Of a DNA stretch of 64,000 nucleotides, positions 31,402 through 39,683 are shown piece by piece (position 1 is the first letter of the stretch; each line of letters opens with the position of its first letter). The notes under the pieces are model-generated. The model was not told where the DNA came from. It ran no database searches and saw only the letters and a program-made list of their open reading frames with translations. This stretch comes from Opitutus sp. (GTDB lineage: Bacteria > Verrucomicrobiota > Verrucomicrobiia > Opitutales > Opitutaceae): NCBI GenBank assembly GCA_013821985.1, contig PNJQ01000005.1:22481-86480 (forward strand), read 5' to 3'. A program made the translations under genes and the position numbers.

Positions 31402-33591
31402 TTAGAACTCGAAGCGGAGACCGGCGTAGAAGTTGCGGCCGTTGGCCGGATCGATGCCGTTGGAGCGGACGCGGCTCCAGTAGTCCTCGTCGAAGAGATT
31501 GTTCACCCCGGCGAGGACGGCGACAGCGGCGTCGCGGCCCGCGATTTGACCGCGCCACGCGTAGGCCTCGGCCGTGAGATCGAACACGGTGTAGGCTGGA
31601 ATCAGCCAGTCGGCCGTGGCCGTGCGCGTGTTGCCGTCGTCCGCAAAATGCTCGCTCAAGTAGGTGCCGAGGAGGGCAAGTTTCAGGCGGCCCGGGAGGC
31701 GCAGCACGAGACCGCTGCGGACAGAGAGTTTCGGGGCAAACTGCGGGGTGCGGCCCTCGAGCGGACCCGAAACAAATTCCGCATCGAGCAATTGAACGTT
31801 GCCGTGCCAGGCGAGAGAGAGCGCTTGGTCGTCGTCGCTGCGAAACTGGCGCCAGAGGTCGATCTCGGCTGCGGCGGAAATGCCTTGGTTGAGGGATCGA
31901 CCGACGTTCTGCAGATTCGAACCGACGCGGCCGAAGCGGTTGTCGTAGTCGATGGCGAACGCCGACACGTCGATCCACGCCCCGGGCGCCGGACGCGCGC
32001 GCCAGCCGAACTCGTAGTTCACCACGTGCCCGGGTTCGAGGCGGTCGCTGACCGTATCGGCTGCGCCCGTGGGGATGAGATCGCCGTAGGTGGCAGGCTT
32101 GTAAGCGGTCGAAACATTGGCGTAGAACTCGCCTCCGCGCCCGAACTCGTAGGTCGAACCAAGGCCGGCGAGCGGCTGCGTCGTGCGATCAGTGGTGACA
32201 AGCAGCGCGCGTCCTGCGGCCGTGCGGGCATCGTTTTGTCCCTCGTTCACGTGCTGACGAAGAAATTCCAGGCGCGCGCCCGGCGTAACGGTGAGCTTAC
32301 CCGAGCGGAAAACGTGTTCTCCGAACAAGGCGAGATACTGGCTGTCGCGTTCGGCTTGGTAGGTGCGCACGCCGGCTTCGGCGTCCGCGGTGGCGCCGCG
32401 GCGGTTGGAGATTGGCGAGTCGATCTGCATCGCGGTCGCTCCGACGACGAAGGTCTGGCGGTCGTCACCCCGCGTGTAGTCGCGACGATAGCGCACTTCA
32501 CCCGCGGTCGTGTAATATTCGTGCAGTGTGAGCGTGTTGTTGTTGGCGGTCAGGGCACGTCCGAACGCGGAGCCGTTCTGGCGCTTGCTGAAACGCGAGA
32601 ATTTGCTCGCCCAGACGGAAGCTGAGAGGCTGGCGTCGGCGGCGAAATCGCGCTCGTAGCGCACGACGGCGGCCGTCCGTTCCACGCGGACGCGATCGTG
32701 GAGATTTTGCGTCTGCGTCCGCGCATCCTCGTAGGTCAACAGGCCCGCGCCCCGCGCGAGGGTGAGACCGCCCGGCTCGCCGGAATCGGCGTCGTAGGCG
32801 TCGAGGTCCACGATCAGGCGTGCGTCGCGACCGGCATCGAGGACGAATTTCACCGAACCGCCGTTGAGTTCGAAGTCGCTGTTGCGGTCACGGAAACTAT
32901 CGCCGCTGCGGTGGTCGAAGTGCGCGAGGTAGCCCACGCCGCCGATGCCGCCCTCGAGGGTGCTGAACGTGGAGTAGAGGTTGTCCGAGCCGAAGATGTG
33001 CTGCGTCGTCAGCGAGGCGAGGTGCTCGCGGCTCGGCAAGTGCGTGACAAAATTCAGCGTGCCGCTCGGCTGCGGGCCGTAGAGCAGCGCCGCGCCGCCG
33101 GCGACGAACTCGAGGCGGTCGACGGACTCGAACGGTGGCGCGTAATAGACGGTGGGGTAGCCGAACGGATCGAGAACGAAGGGAATGCCGTCCTTCAGCA
33201 CGAGCATGTTTTGCGACTCGTGCGGATCGCCGATGCCGCGGTAATTGAGCGAAAGGAGTGACGCGTTCGAGAGTTCGCTGGTGAGGAGGCCCGGCGTCTT
33301 GGAGAACGCCTGACGGTAATTGTCCGTCTGGATCTGCGGCATCGCGTCGAAGTCGATCACGATGGTCTTTTTGCCCGTGAAGCTGACGGCGCCCTGCGTC
33401 TGCGGCATGAACGGCGCCTGGACCTTGTCGTCGCGGATCGTCTCGGCGACGACCGTGAAGTCGGAAAGCCGCAGCGCCTGTTCGGGCGCGGCCAGGACCT
33501 CGGCGGATTGCGCCGCCGCGGCGAGCGGGAGCGCCATCGCGGCCAGCACGGCGGCGTGCAGCGAACGGGTGAACGGGATCTGGGTTTGCAT
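31402..33591 (-). CDS. TonB-dependent receptor, FecA-like
   Basis: 729 residues from the ATG at 33591 with a signal peptide (LHAAVLAAMALPLAAAAQSA). The plug segments LLSLNYRGIGDPHESQNMLV, LKDGIPFVLDPFGYPTVYYA and LEFVAGGAALLYGPQPSGTL resemble ferric-dicitrate receptors of the FecA group. The barrel ends GRNFYAGLRFEF. The STN domain of true FecA is missing and there is no fecI/fecR pair nearby, so transcriptional signalling through this receptor is unlikely. It is the second gene of the putative iron operon, 86 bp after the unknown 145-residue gene. Confidence 0.87.
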   Translation of the reverse strand: MQTQIPFTRSLHAAVLAAMALPLAAAAQSAEVLAAPEQALRLSDFTVVAETIRDDKVQAPFMPQTQGAVSFTGKKTIVIDFDAMPQIQTDNYRQAFSKTPGLLTSELSNASLLSLNYRGIGDPHESQNMLVLKDGIPFVLDPFGYPTVYYAPPFESVDRLEFVAGGAALLYGPQPSGTLNFVTHLPSREHLASLTTQHIFGSDNLYSTFSTLEGGIGGVGYLAHFDHRSGDSFRDRNSDFELNGGSVKFVLDAGRDARLIVDLDAYDADSGEPGGLTLARGAGLLTYEDARTQTQNLHDRVRVERTAAVVRYERDFAADASLSASVWASKFSRFSKRQNGSAFGRALTANNNTLTLHEYYTTAGEVRYRRDYTRGDDRQTFVVGATAMQIDSPISNRRGATADAEAGVRTYQAERDSQYLALFGEHVFRSGKLTVTPGARLEFLRQHVNEGQNDARTAAGRALLVTTDRTTQPLAGLGSTYEFGRGGEFYANVSTAYKPATYGDLIPTGAADTVSDRLEPGHVVNYEFGWRARPAPGAWIDVSAFAIDYDNRFGRVGSNLQNVGRSLNQGISAAAEIDLWRQFRSDDDQALSLAWHGNVQLLDAEFVSGPLEGRTPQFAPKLSVRSGLVLRLPGRLKLALLGTYLSEHFADDGNTRTATADWLIPAYTVFDLTAEAYAWRGQIAGRDAAVAVLAGVNNLFDEDYWSRVRSNGIDPANGRNFYAGLRFEF

Positions 33592-33677
33592 GGTAGGAAA
33601 AGGGCGGGCGCCAGCCGGGAAAGAACGTTTCGAACCGGGGATTGAGGGCTGGCGTCCGTTGGAAAGGAGCGGGGAGT

Positions 33678-34115
33678 TCACGAGGCGGGCAGGATCGGGC
33701 GGAACGTGAAGCGCACGCGCGGCAGCGCAGGGCCGGCGAGATCGAGGCTGGCGAGGCAGGAATTGACGAGTTCGTCGAGACGCGCGGCGTCCAGCGGCAG
33801 CTCGCGCGTTATCCACGGCGCGGTGCGATCCGGCCGCACTTGCGCCACGATGCGCCGCTGCACCCAGCGGCGGACGCGGTAGAACGCGAGGTAGTGGCGT
33901 CCGTCGAGGCACGCGCGAAGCCGGAACAGTTGCACGAGGCACGCCTCGGCATCGCGCCCGTCGGCGAGCAGCGAGCGCAAATCGAGTGCGAGATCGAACA
34001 ACTCGCACTCGCCGACGCCGAGCTCGGCCAGAAGCCCGTCGAGCGTCGCCGCACCGTCATGAAACGGGCAGAGCGGAGCGATCGAAGCGAGCGGAGCAGT
34101 GAGCGTTAGGTTCAT
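33678..34115 (-). CDS. Unknown protein leading the iron-receptor operon
   Basis: 145 residues, no signal peptide or membrane helix, family not recognised. The first 15 residues are mildly hydrophobic and the middle is Leu- and Arg-rich (LFRLRACLDGRHYLAFYRVR, then WVQRRIVAQVRPDR). Five cysteines are spread through it (in LCPFHDG, GECEL, EACLVQ, RACLDG and NSCLAS). The C-terminal PRVRFTFRPILPAS looks like a closing beta strand. Because it is first in the operon and directly behind the tandem operators, it may be a regulator, a processing factor or a metal-handling protein. None of these is supported by a motif. Confidence 0.6.
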   Translation of the reverse strand: MNLTLTAPLASIAPLCPFHDGAATLDGLLAELGVGECELFDLALDLRSLLADGRDAEACLVQLFRLRACLDGRHYLAFYRVRRWVQRRIVAQVRPDRTAPWITRELPLDAARLDELVNSCLASLDLAGPALPRVRFTFRPILPAS

Positions 34116-34136
34116 TGAGAACGAGTCGCAGTGAGT

Positions 34137-34182
34137 GTGAGACTTAATCTCACGTCAATGAGGAATTTGAGATTTCGTCTCA
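34137..34182. promoter_or_regulatory. Tandem inverted repeats TGAGA-N5-TCTCA between the iron operon and aroB
   Basis: Two dyads lie 30 bp apart centre to centre: GTGAGA-CTTAA-TCTCAC (34137-34153) and TGAGA-TTTCG-TCTCA (34168-34182). A third, half-conserved copy (TGAGA-ACGAG-TCGCA, 34116-34130) starts directly beside the ATG of the minus-strand gene. A minus-strand TTGACG (34158-34153) touches the first dyad. The three-turn spacing suggests cooperative dimers on one DNA face. The sites have the TGA-N9-TCA form reported for Rrf2-family iron regulators, but no regulator can be named. Confidence 0.6.
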
Positions 34183-34238
34183 CGAATAGCACACAAAAGC
34201 GCGTTGACTGGCGTAAATTGCTGCGCTTTAAGGATTCA

Positions 34239-35324
34239 GTGAGTGCCGTTCTTCAGGTTAAAGTCGCCGATCACAGGTATCCCATTAATTTTCAAGCGGA
34301 CTGCGGTGGGACTATCGCACGAGAAGTCGCAGCGGGGTATGGAGAAGGGCGACGGGGTTTTCTGGTGACCGACGAACAGATCGCGACGGCCCAGGCGGCG
34401 TTTCTCGCGGTGGCATTCGGCAAAATGCCATCGCTCGCTCTACCCGCCGGTGAAGGAACGAAATCGCTCACGCAGCTGGGCGTGATTTGGGATTTTCTCG
34501 CGGAGCACCGCGCGGATCGCCGCAGCGTGGTGTGGCTGGTGGGCGGTGGGGTCGTCGGCGATCTCGGCGGTTTTGCGGCGGCGACGTATCTGCGCGGGAT
34601 CGACTGTGTGCAGGTGCCCACAACGCTCCTCGCGATGGTGGACAGCTCAGTCGGAGGGAAAACCGGTCTGAATCTCTCCGCGGGCAAGAATCTCGCCGGC
34701 GCGTTCCATCATCCGACGGCGGTGCATATTTGTCCGGCGTTCCTGCAGACGCTGCCACCGCGCGAATTCGCGGCCGGCGCGGCCGAAGTGATCAAATACG
34801 GTCTGCTGGGCGACGCGGCACTATTCTCCATGCTGGAAACCCAGCCGCTCGCGCCCGATCGGCCCCAGCTCACCGAAATCATCCGCCGCTGCTGCGCGCT
34901 GAAGGCGGCCGTGGTTGAAAGCGATCCGCAGGAAACCGCGGCCGAGAACGGGCGCGCGTTGCTCAATCTCGGGCACACCTTCGGCCACGCGATCGAGCGG
35001 GTCGCGGGCTACGGCGCGTATCTCCACGGTGAAGCCGTCGCGGTCGGCCTGTGCGCGGCGGCGCGCCTTTCGCGTGACCTCGGCCTGGTCAACGAGACCG
35101 AGGTCGCGCGCATCGACCGCTGCGTCGCAGCGCACGGACTGCCGACGCGCTTGCGCGAACCGCTGCCGCTCGCGGCGTTGCTCAATGCGATGGCGAACGA
35201 CAAGAAAAACCGCGGCGGCGCGCTGCGCTTCGTCGTGCTCGAAACGATCGGGCGCGCGGTGACGCGCGGTGATGTTCCCGCCGCCGCCGCGGAAGCCGTC
35301 TGGCGCGAACTCGGCGCCGTATGA
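34239..35324 (+). CDS. aroB: 3-dehydroquinate synthase
   Basis: 361 residues from the GTG at 34239, supported by an AAGGA five bases upstream; longer in-frame starts would give a basic extension running through the operator region. It converts DAHP to 3-dehydroquinate using NAD+ and a divalent metal. Motifs: LPAGEGTKSL, VVWLVGGGVVGDLGGFAAA, VPTTLLAMVDSSVGGKTGLN, AEVIKYGLLGD, NLGHTFGHAIE and LHGEAVAVGL, with metal ligands Glu and two His. A TTGACT / TTTAAG promoter-like pair (34204-34232) would place initiation close to the start codon. It is divergent from the iron operon. Confidence 0.93.
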   Translation: MSAVLQVKVADHRYPINFQADCGGTIAREVAAGYGEGRRGFLVTDEQIATAQAAFLAVAFGKMPSLALPAGEGTKSLTQLGVIWDFLAEHRADRRSVVWLVGGGVVGDLGGFAAATYLRGIDCVQVPTTLLAMVDSSVGGKTGLNLSAGKNLAGAFHHPTAVHICPAFLQTLPPREFAAGAAEVIKYGLLGDAALFSMLETQPLAPDRPQLTEIIRRCCALKAAVVESDPQETAAENGRALLNLGHTFGHAIERVAGYGAYLHGEAVAVGLCAAARLSRDLGLVNETEVARIDRCVAAHGLPTRLREPLPLAALLNAMANDKKNRGGALRFVVLETIGRAVTRGDVPAAAAEAVWRELGAV

Positions 35325-35369
35325 TTTTTTGACTGCGCTGGCCGCCGCGCTCTGTAGGTTGGCGCTCCC

Positions 35370-35999
35370 ATGTCAGCCATCGACGAGGGCATCGTTCGGG
35401 AATACTTCGAGCAGGCCGGATTTTTTGTCCGCCAAGCCCGCAAATACGCGCTCACCGCGCGCAAGGGCGCGGCCGACGAAGTCATCGACCTCGTGGTCTA
35501 TAATCCCACCTGGCAGCGCGGCGCGCGCAAACCGGACTTCTTCCTTTTCGCGAACGAGCTGCCGTTCGTCCACCGCGCGGTCGTCAGCATCAAGGGCTGG
35601 CATGCCGCGGGCCGCTTTACGCCGAGCACGCTGCGCAATCAGCCGGAGATTTTCCGCTTTCTCGAACAAAGCGTGCTGAAGGAGGCTTCGCGTTTTTTCC
35701 CGGCTGACGTCGAGGCGATCGACGGCGGCGGCTTGTTGAAGATTCTCGTGTTGCCCGGCCTGCCGACCGCGGAGCCGTTTCGCTCGCAGGCGGTCGCGAT
35801 GTTGAAGGAAAAGGGCGTCGATGCCGTGATTTCGTTCCGCACGATGCTGCTCGATCTGATCGACAAGGTGGAACTCAACCGCAACTACGGCAAAAGCGAC
35901 ACGCTCCAACTCATCCGCGTGCTCAAGAATTACGACCTGTTGCAGGACCCGCAGCTCGATCTGCTGCCGGAACGCGCGGCGAGACGCTCGAAGGAATAG
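35370..35999 (+). CDS. Conserved protein of unknown function, possibly PD-(D/E)xK-like
   Basis: 209 residues, soluble, no signal peptide. The N-terminal half (IVREYFEQAGFFVRQARKYA, then ADEVIDLVVYNPTW and HRAVVSIKGWH) has the helix-strand-strand order of Holliday-junction-resolvase-type nuclease folds. It has Glu and Asp before the second strand and a Lys in SIKGW, but the acidic residue of the D/ExK pair is Ser. The second half (ILVLPGLPTAEPFRSQAVAM, LIRVLKNYDLLQDPQLDLL) is unfamiliar. It sits between aroB and lpxA on the same strand with short gaps (45 and 9 bp). I cannot assign a function. Confidence 0.6.
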   Translation: MSAIDEGIVREYFEQAGFFVRQARKYALTARKGAADEVIDLVVYNPTWQRGARKPDFFLFANELPFVHRAVVSIKGWHAAGRFTPSTLRNQPEIFRFLEQSVLKEASRFFPADVEAIDGGGLLKILVLPGLPTAEPFRSQAVAMLKEKGVDAVISFRTMLLDLIDKVELNRNYGKSDTLQLIRVLKNYDLLQDPQLDLLPERAARRSKE

Positions 36000-36008
36000 T
36001 TTCACCTC

Positions 36009-36752
36009 ATGATCCACCCGACCGCGATCATCGAACCCGGCGCGCAACTCGGCGCGAACTGCGTCGTCCACGCGCACGCCGTCATCACGAAACACGCCGT
36101 GCTCGGCGACGGCGTGGTGGTGCACCCGTTCGCCGTCGTTGGTGGCGATCCGCAATACCTCAAGTTCGACCCGACGACCGAAAGCCACGTGCGCGTCGGC
36201 GCTGGCACCGTCATCCGCGAGCATTGCACGCTCAATCGTTCGATCCACGCGGGCCAGGCGACGACGATCGGCGCGCGCTGCTTCCTCATGGCGAACGCGC
36301 ACGCCGGCCACGATTGCGAAGTCGCCGACGATGTCGTGCTCGCCAACAACGTCATGCTCGCGGGTCACGTGAGCGTTGGGAGTTTCACCTTCGTTGGCGG
36401 GGGAGCCGGCATTCACCAGTTTGTCCGGATCGGCGAAGGCGTGATGGTCGGCGGACTCACGCGGCTCACGAAGGATGTCGCGCCGTTCCTCCTCGTCGCC
36501 GAGCGCGACGAAGTGCCCGGCTTCAACCTCGTCGGTCTCAAGCGCCGCGGTTTCAGCCGCGAGACGATCCTCGAAATCAAGGCCTGCTACGCGCGCGTCT
36601 TCTCCGGCGGCGACCCGCGCCCGCACGCCAAGGCACTGCTCGGGACCGGCGTGAAAAGCGCCGAGGCGCGCCGCTTCCTCGAGTTCTTCACCGGCGGCAA
36701 ACGCAGTTTCGCGCGACCCCAGAAGGAATGCAGCGCGAACGAAGAAACCTAA
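36009..36752 (+). CDS. lpxA: Acyl-ACP:UDP-N-acetylglucosamine O-acyltransferase
   Basis: 247 residues of left-handed beta-helix with hexapeptide repeats (IHPTAIIEPGAQLGANCVVH onward). This cytosolic trimer performs the first step of lipid A synthesis. The catalytic His lies in LMANAHAGHDCEVADDVVL (His101, with His98 as in E. coli), followed by LAGHVSVG and GIHQFVRIGEGVMVGG. The C-terminal helical domain GLKRRGFSRETILEIKACYA is standard. The protein shows that the host makes lipid A. No lpxC, lpxD or fabZ is adjacent, unlike many Gram-negatives. The stop codon overlaps the left arm of an inverted repeat. Confidence 0.92.
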   Translation: MIHPTAIIEPGAQLGANCVVHAHAVITKHAVLGDGVVVHPFAVVGGDPQYLKFDPTTESHVRVGAGTVIREHCTLNRSIHAGQATTIGARCFLMANAHAGHDCEVADDVVLANNVMLAGHVSVGSFTFVGGGAGIHQFVRIGEGVMVGGLTRLTKDVAPFLLVAERDEVPGFNLVGLKRRGFSRETILEIKACYARVFSGGDPRPHAKALLGTGVKSAEARRFLEFFTGGKRSFARPQKECSANEET

Positions 36753-36819
36753 ACGCGGAGCACGCGGAGGACGCGCAGCAATCGCACCTTCTCCGCGGAA
36801 CTCCGCGCTCTCCGTGTTG
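36752..36819. repeat. Imperfect inverted repeat with CGCGGAG units
   Basis: The left arm (AACGCGGAGCACGCGGAGG, 36752-36770) is nearly the reverse complement of the right arm (CTCCGCGCTCTCCGTGTT, 36802-36819), with another CTCCGCGGA unit at 36791-36799. The repeating CGCGGAG word resembles intergenic inverted repeats I recall from Opitutus-like genomes. The right arm contains the GTG/TTG that begins pdxA. Confidence 0.55.
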
Positions 36820-37755
36820 AAAAAAGAATTACCACCTCTCGCCTTCACGTGCGGCGACCCCGCCGGCGTCGGTCCGGAAATCATCGCGACCTGGCTCGCC
36901 GCTCATCCGGGTGAACACGCGCGCGTCGCCGTCATCGGCCCGGCGCGCTGGCTCGAAACGCTGCCCGCGACGATCCCGGCTGCGCAGAAAATTGCCGTCG
37001 GCCTCGAGGATTTCGTCGCGACGCCTGGCCGGCCCGACGGCGATGGCGCCCTCGTCGCGTGGGCGGCGATGGAACGCGCGGCGAGCGGTTGCCAATCCGG
37101 CGAATTTTCCGGTGTCGTGACCGGACCCGTAAGCAAGGAGCGGCTCGCGGCGATCGGTTACGAGTTTCCGGGGCAGACGGAATTTTTTGCCGCGCGCTGG
37201 GGAGGCGAACCAGTGATGTGCTTTTGCGGCGGCAAATTGCGCGTCGCGCTCGCCACGTGGCACGTGCCGCTGTGCGAAGTGCCGCAACTGCTCGGTCCGC
37301 AGCTGTTGCACCGCACGATCGCCGCGGCTGACCAACTCGCGCGCGCCGACGGCGTGGCGGCACCGCGCATCGGCGTGTGCGGCCTCAATCCGCACGCCGG
37401 CGAGAACGGCGTGCTCGGCGACGAAGAGCGCGACTTCATCAATCCCGCGCTCACGAAATTGCGCGGCGAATTTCCCGCGCTCTCGCTCTGCCAGCCGGGT
37501 GATACGCTGTTCGCGCGCGCGTTGCGCGGCGAGTTCGACGTCGTGGTGGCGCTCTACCACGACCAGGGCCTCGCGCCGCTCAAGGTGATCGATTTTGACG
37601 AGGCGGTGAACGTGACGCTGGGTTTGCCATTTGTGCGGACGAGCCCGGATCACGGCACGGCGTTCGGCATCGCCGGGCAGGGCAGGGCGAGCGCGACGAG
37701 TTTCGCGAACGCGGTCGTCGTGGCGAAGCGCCTGATCGCGAGTCGGCAGAGCTGA
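36814..37755 (+). CDS. pdxA: 4-hydroxythreonine-4-phosphate dehydrogenase
   Basis: 313 residues. It oxidises and decarboxylates 4-phosphohydroxy-L-threonine in DXP-independent pyridoxal phosphate synthesis. Motifs: FTCGDPAGVGPEII at the start, TGPVSKERLAAIGYEFPGQT, CGLNPHAGENGVLGDEE with a metal His, VALYHDQGLAPLKVIDFDEA and FVRTSPDHGTAFGIAG. The start is GTG at 36814 or TTG at 36817. Both lie within the right arm of an inverted repeat, and no ATG is available before the family core begins at about residue 10. Confidence 0.92.
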   Translation: MLKKELPPLAFTCGDPAGVGPEIIATWLAAHPGEHARVAVIGPARWLETLPATIPAAQKIAVGLEDFVATPGRPDGDGALVAWAAMERAASGCQSGEFSGVVTGPVSKERLAAIGYEFPGQTEFFAARWGGEPVMCFCGGKLRVALATWHVPLCEVPQLLGPQLLHRTIAAADQLARADGVAAPRIGVCGLNPHAGENGVLGDEERDFINPALTKLRGEFPALSLCQPGDTLFARALRGEFDVVVALYHDQGLAPLKVIDFDEAVNVTLGLPFVRTSPDHGTAFGIAGQGRASATSFANAVVVAKRLIASRQS

Positions 37756-37805
37756 TTCGCCGAATTGGGTTTGCCGGCCCGCCCGCCTCGCGCACGCTCC
37801 GCCGC

Positions 37806-39683
37806 ATGAAATTCCGCCTGCTTCCCCTCGGCGCGGCATCGTTGCTGGCCGCGCTCTCCCTCTCCGCCGCGGACAAACCGCGCATCACCTCACAGGACCA
37901 GCTGCCGCGCTTCAGCTACCCGTTCACCGGAAAAGTCACGGACATCGTCACGACCGAGGAAGCCTACGCCAAGCTCGCCGCGCCGGTCCGCGCCGATTTG
38001 GAAAAACTGCTGCGCGACTACGACATCGCCGACCGGGCGACGCTCCAAGGCGTCCTCGGCGTCTTGCTTTCGATGGATGTGCACGAGGGACGTTACGACG
38101 ACGCGCTGACGAAGATCGCGCAGATGCGCGCGATCGAGGAAAAACCCGCGGCGAAACTGACGCTCGGTCTGCTGGCGGAAACCTACGCGCAGACGCGCAA
38201 GTCCGGCGACTTCGCCTCGAACGAGGCGTTCCAGGCCGCTTTCGCGCAAAATTACGCCAAGCAACTCGCCGCGCTCCCGTGGGATGTGGTGGCTGATAAC
38301 ATCAAGTCCGCCAAAGCCGGCGCGGAAATCGCCTCGGGCGGACTCATTCTCGGCAACATCGAGAGTTCGCTCCAGCCGGGCGTCGATAAATCCGGCACGC
38401 TGAGCGGCGACGTCGCGCAAGCCCTCGTCGGCGCGCGCACGAATTACACGCATTTCCTGCCGTTGAAGGCGCAGCGCGTCGCCGCGCTCGACGCCTACGT
38501 GAAGGCCAACTTCAAGGAGAAGCCCGACCGTTGGACGCCGCGTCAAGTCGCGCTGGACGCGTCGGCGCCGCTCACGCCCGTAACGCTTGCCGTGTGGGAC
38601 AGTGGCGTGGATGTCGCCTTGTTCCCGGAACAGCGCTGGACGAATTCCGCCGAGCCGGTCAACGGGCAGGACGACGACGCGAACGGTTACATCGACGATG
38701 CGCACGGTATCGCCTACGACGTGAAATCGAACCGCACGCCCGATTTGCTCGTCCCGCTCGACGAGCAACTCCGCGCCGATTATCCGACGATGCGCAACTA
38801 CACGAAGGGCCTGCTCGATTTGCAGGCCAGCATCGACAGCGTCGAGGCGAGTGACCTGAAAAAACAGATCGCCGCGCTGCAGCCGGCGGACGTGAAGGCG
38901 TTCATCGAGAAGCTGAATTTCTTCGGCAATTTCACGCATGGCACGCACGTCGCGGGCATCGCGGCGGAGGGCAATCCCGCCGCGCGCCTTCTGGCGGTGC
39001 GCATCACGTTCGATCACCGCATGATTCCGGATGTCCCGACGCGCGAACAGACCGTCAAGGACGCGCAGGCCGCGCGCGACGCGATCGCCTACATGAAGTC
39101 CCGCGGCGTGCGCGTCGTGAACATGAGTTGGGGCGGCACGCCGAAATCGATCGAGGCCGCGTTCGAAGCCAACGGCGCGGGCGGCACGCCCGAAGAGCGC
39201 CGCAAGACCGCGCGCGAGTTCTTCGAGATTTTCCGCGACGCCCTGACCGAGGCGATGACTGCCGCGCCGGAAATTCTTTTCGTCGTCGCTGCCGGCAACA
39301 GCAACAGCGACGCGCAATTCGATGAGGCGATCCCCTCCGGCATCGATCTGCCCAACATCCTCACCGTCGGCGCGGTCGATCAGGCCGGAGAGGAAACCTC
39401 GTTTTCGAGCTTCGGCCAGAACGTCGATGTCCACGCCAACGGTTTCGAAGTGGACAGCTTTCTGCCTGGCGGCGAGCGCATGAAATATTCCGGCACGTCG
39501 ATGGCGTCGCCGAATGTCGCCAATCTCGCCGCGAAACTGCTCGCCCTCGAGCCCAAGCTGACGGTCGAGCAGACGATCCAATTCATCAAACTCGGCGCCA
39601 GCCGCAGCGCCGACGGCCGGATCAACCTCATCGACCCGAAGAAGAGCATCGCCGTGCTCCGGGCCTGGCAGCAGGCAAACTGA
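37806..39683 (+). CDS. Exported subtilisin-like serine protease (S8)
   Basis: 625 residues with a signal peptide (MKFRLLPLGAASLLAALSLS-A). An about 240-residue alpha-helical N-terminal region precedes the protease domain and may be a pro- or binding domain. The triad is complete: Asp in LAVWDSGVD, His in FTHGTHVAGIAAEG, Ser in MKYSGTSMASPNVANLAA, with the oxyanion Asn in VVAAGNSNS. An insertion of about 120 residues between Asp and His contains GQDDDANGYIDDAHG, a calcium-loop-like stretch. It is probably periplasmic or secreted. A 12-bp-class hairpin (39700-39730) after the stop could end transcription, although no T run follows. Confidence 0.9.
   Translation: MKFRLLPLGAASLLAALSLSAADKPRITSQDQLPRFSYPFTGKVTDIVTTEEAYAKLAAPVRADLEKLLRDYDIADRATLQGVLGVLLSMDVHEGRYDDALTKIAQMRAIEEKPAAKLTLGLLAETYAQTRKSGDFASNEAFQAAFAQNYAKQLAALPWDVVADNIKSAKAGAEIASGGLILGNIESSLQPGVDKSGTLSGDVAQALVGARTNYTHFLPLKAQRVAALDAYVKANFKEKPDRWTPRQVALDASAPLTPVTLAVWDSGVDVALFPEQRWTNSAEPVNGQDDDANGYIDDAHGIAYDVKSNRTPDLLVPLDEQLRADYPTMRNYTKGLLDLQASIDSVEASDLKKQIAALQPADVKAFIEKLNFFGNFTHGTHVAGIAAEGNPAARLLAVRITFDHRMIPDVPTREQTVKDAQAARDAIAYMKSRGVRVVNMSWGGTPKSIEAAFEANGAGGTPEERRKTAREFFEIFRDALTEAMTAAPEILFVVAAGNSNSDAQFDEAIPSGIDLPNILTVGAVDQAGEETSFSSFGQNVDVHANGFEVDSFLPGGERMKYSGTSMASPNVANLAAKLLALEPKLTVEQTIQFIKLGASRSADGRINLIDPKKSIAVLRAWQQAN

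Noticed and set aside
28954..31405. Very long plus-strand open frame opposite the siderophore-type receptor.
   Set aside because: Shadow of a high-GC minus-strand gene; the minus strand encodes a full TonB-dependent receptor with signal peptide and terminal Phe.
34131..34238. Longer N-terminus for AroB through the operator region.
   Set aside because: It would encode a basic unconserved extension across the TGAGA-N5-TCTCA dyads; GTG 34239 has a ribosome-binding site and gives normal length.
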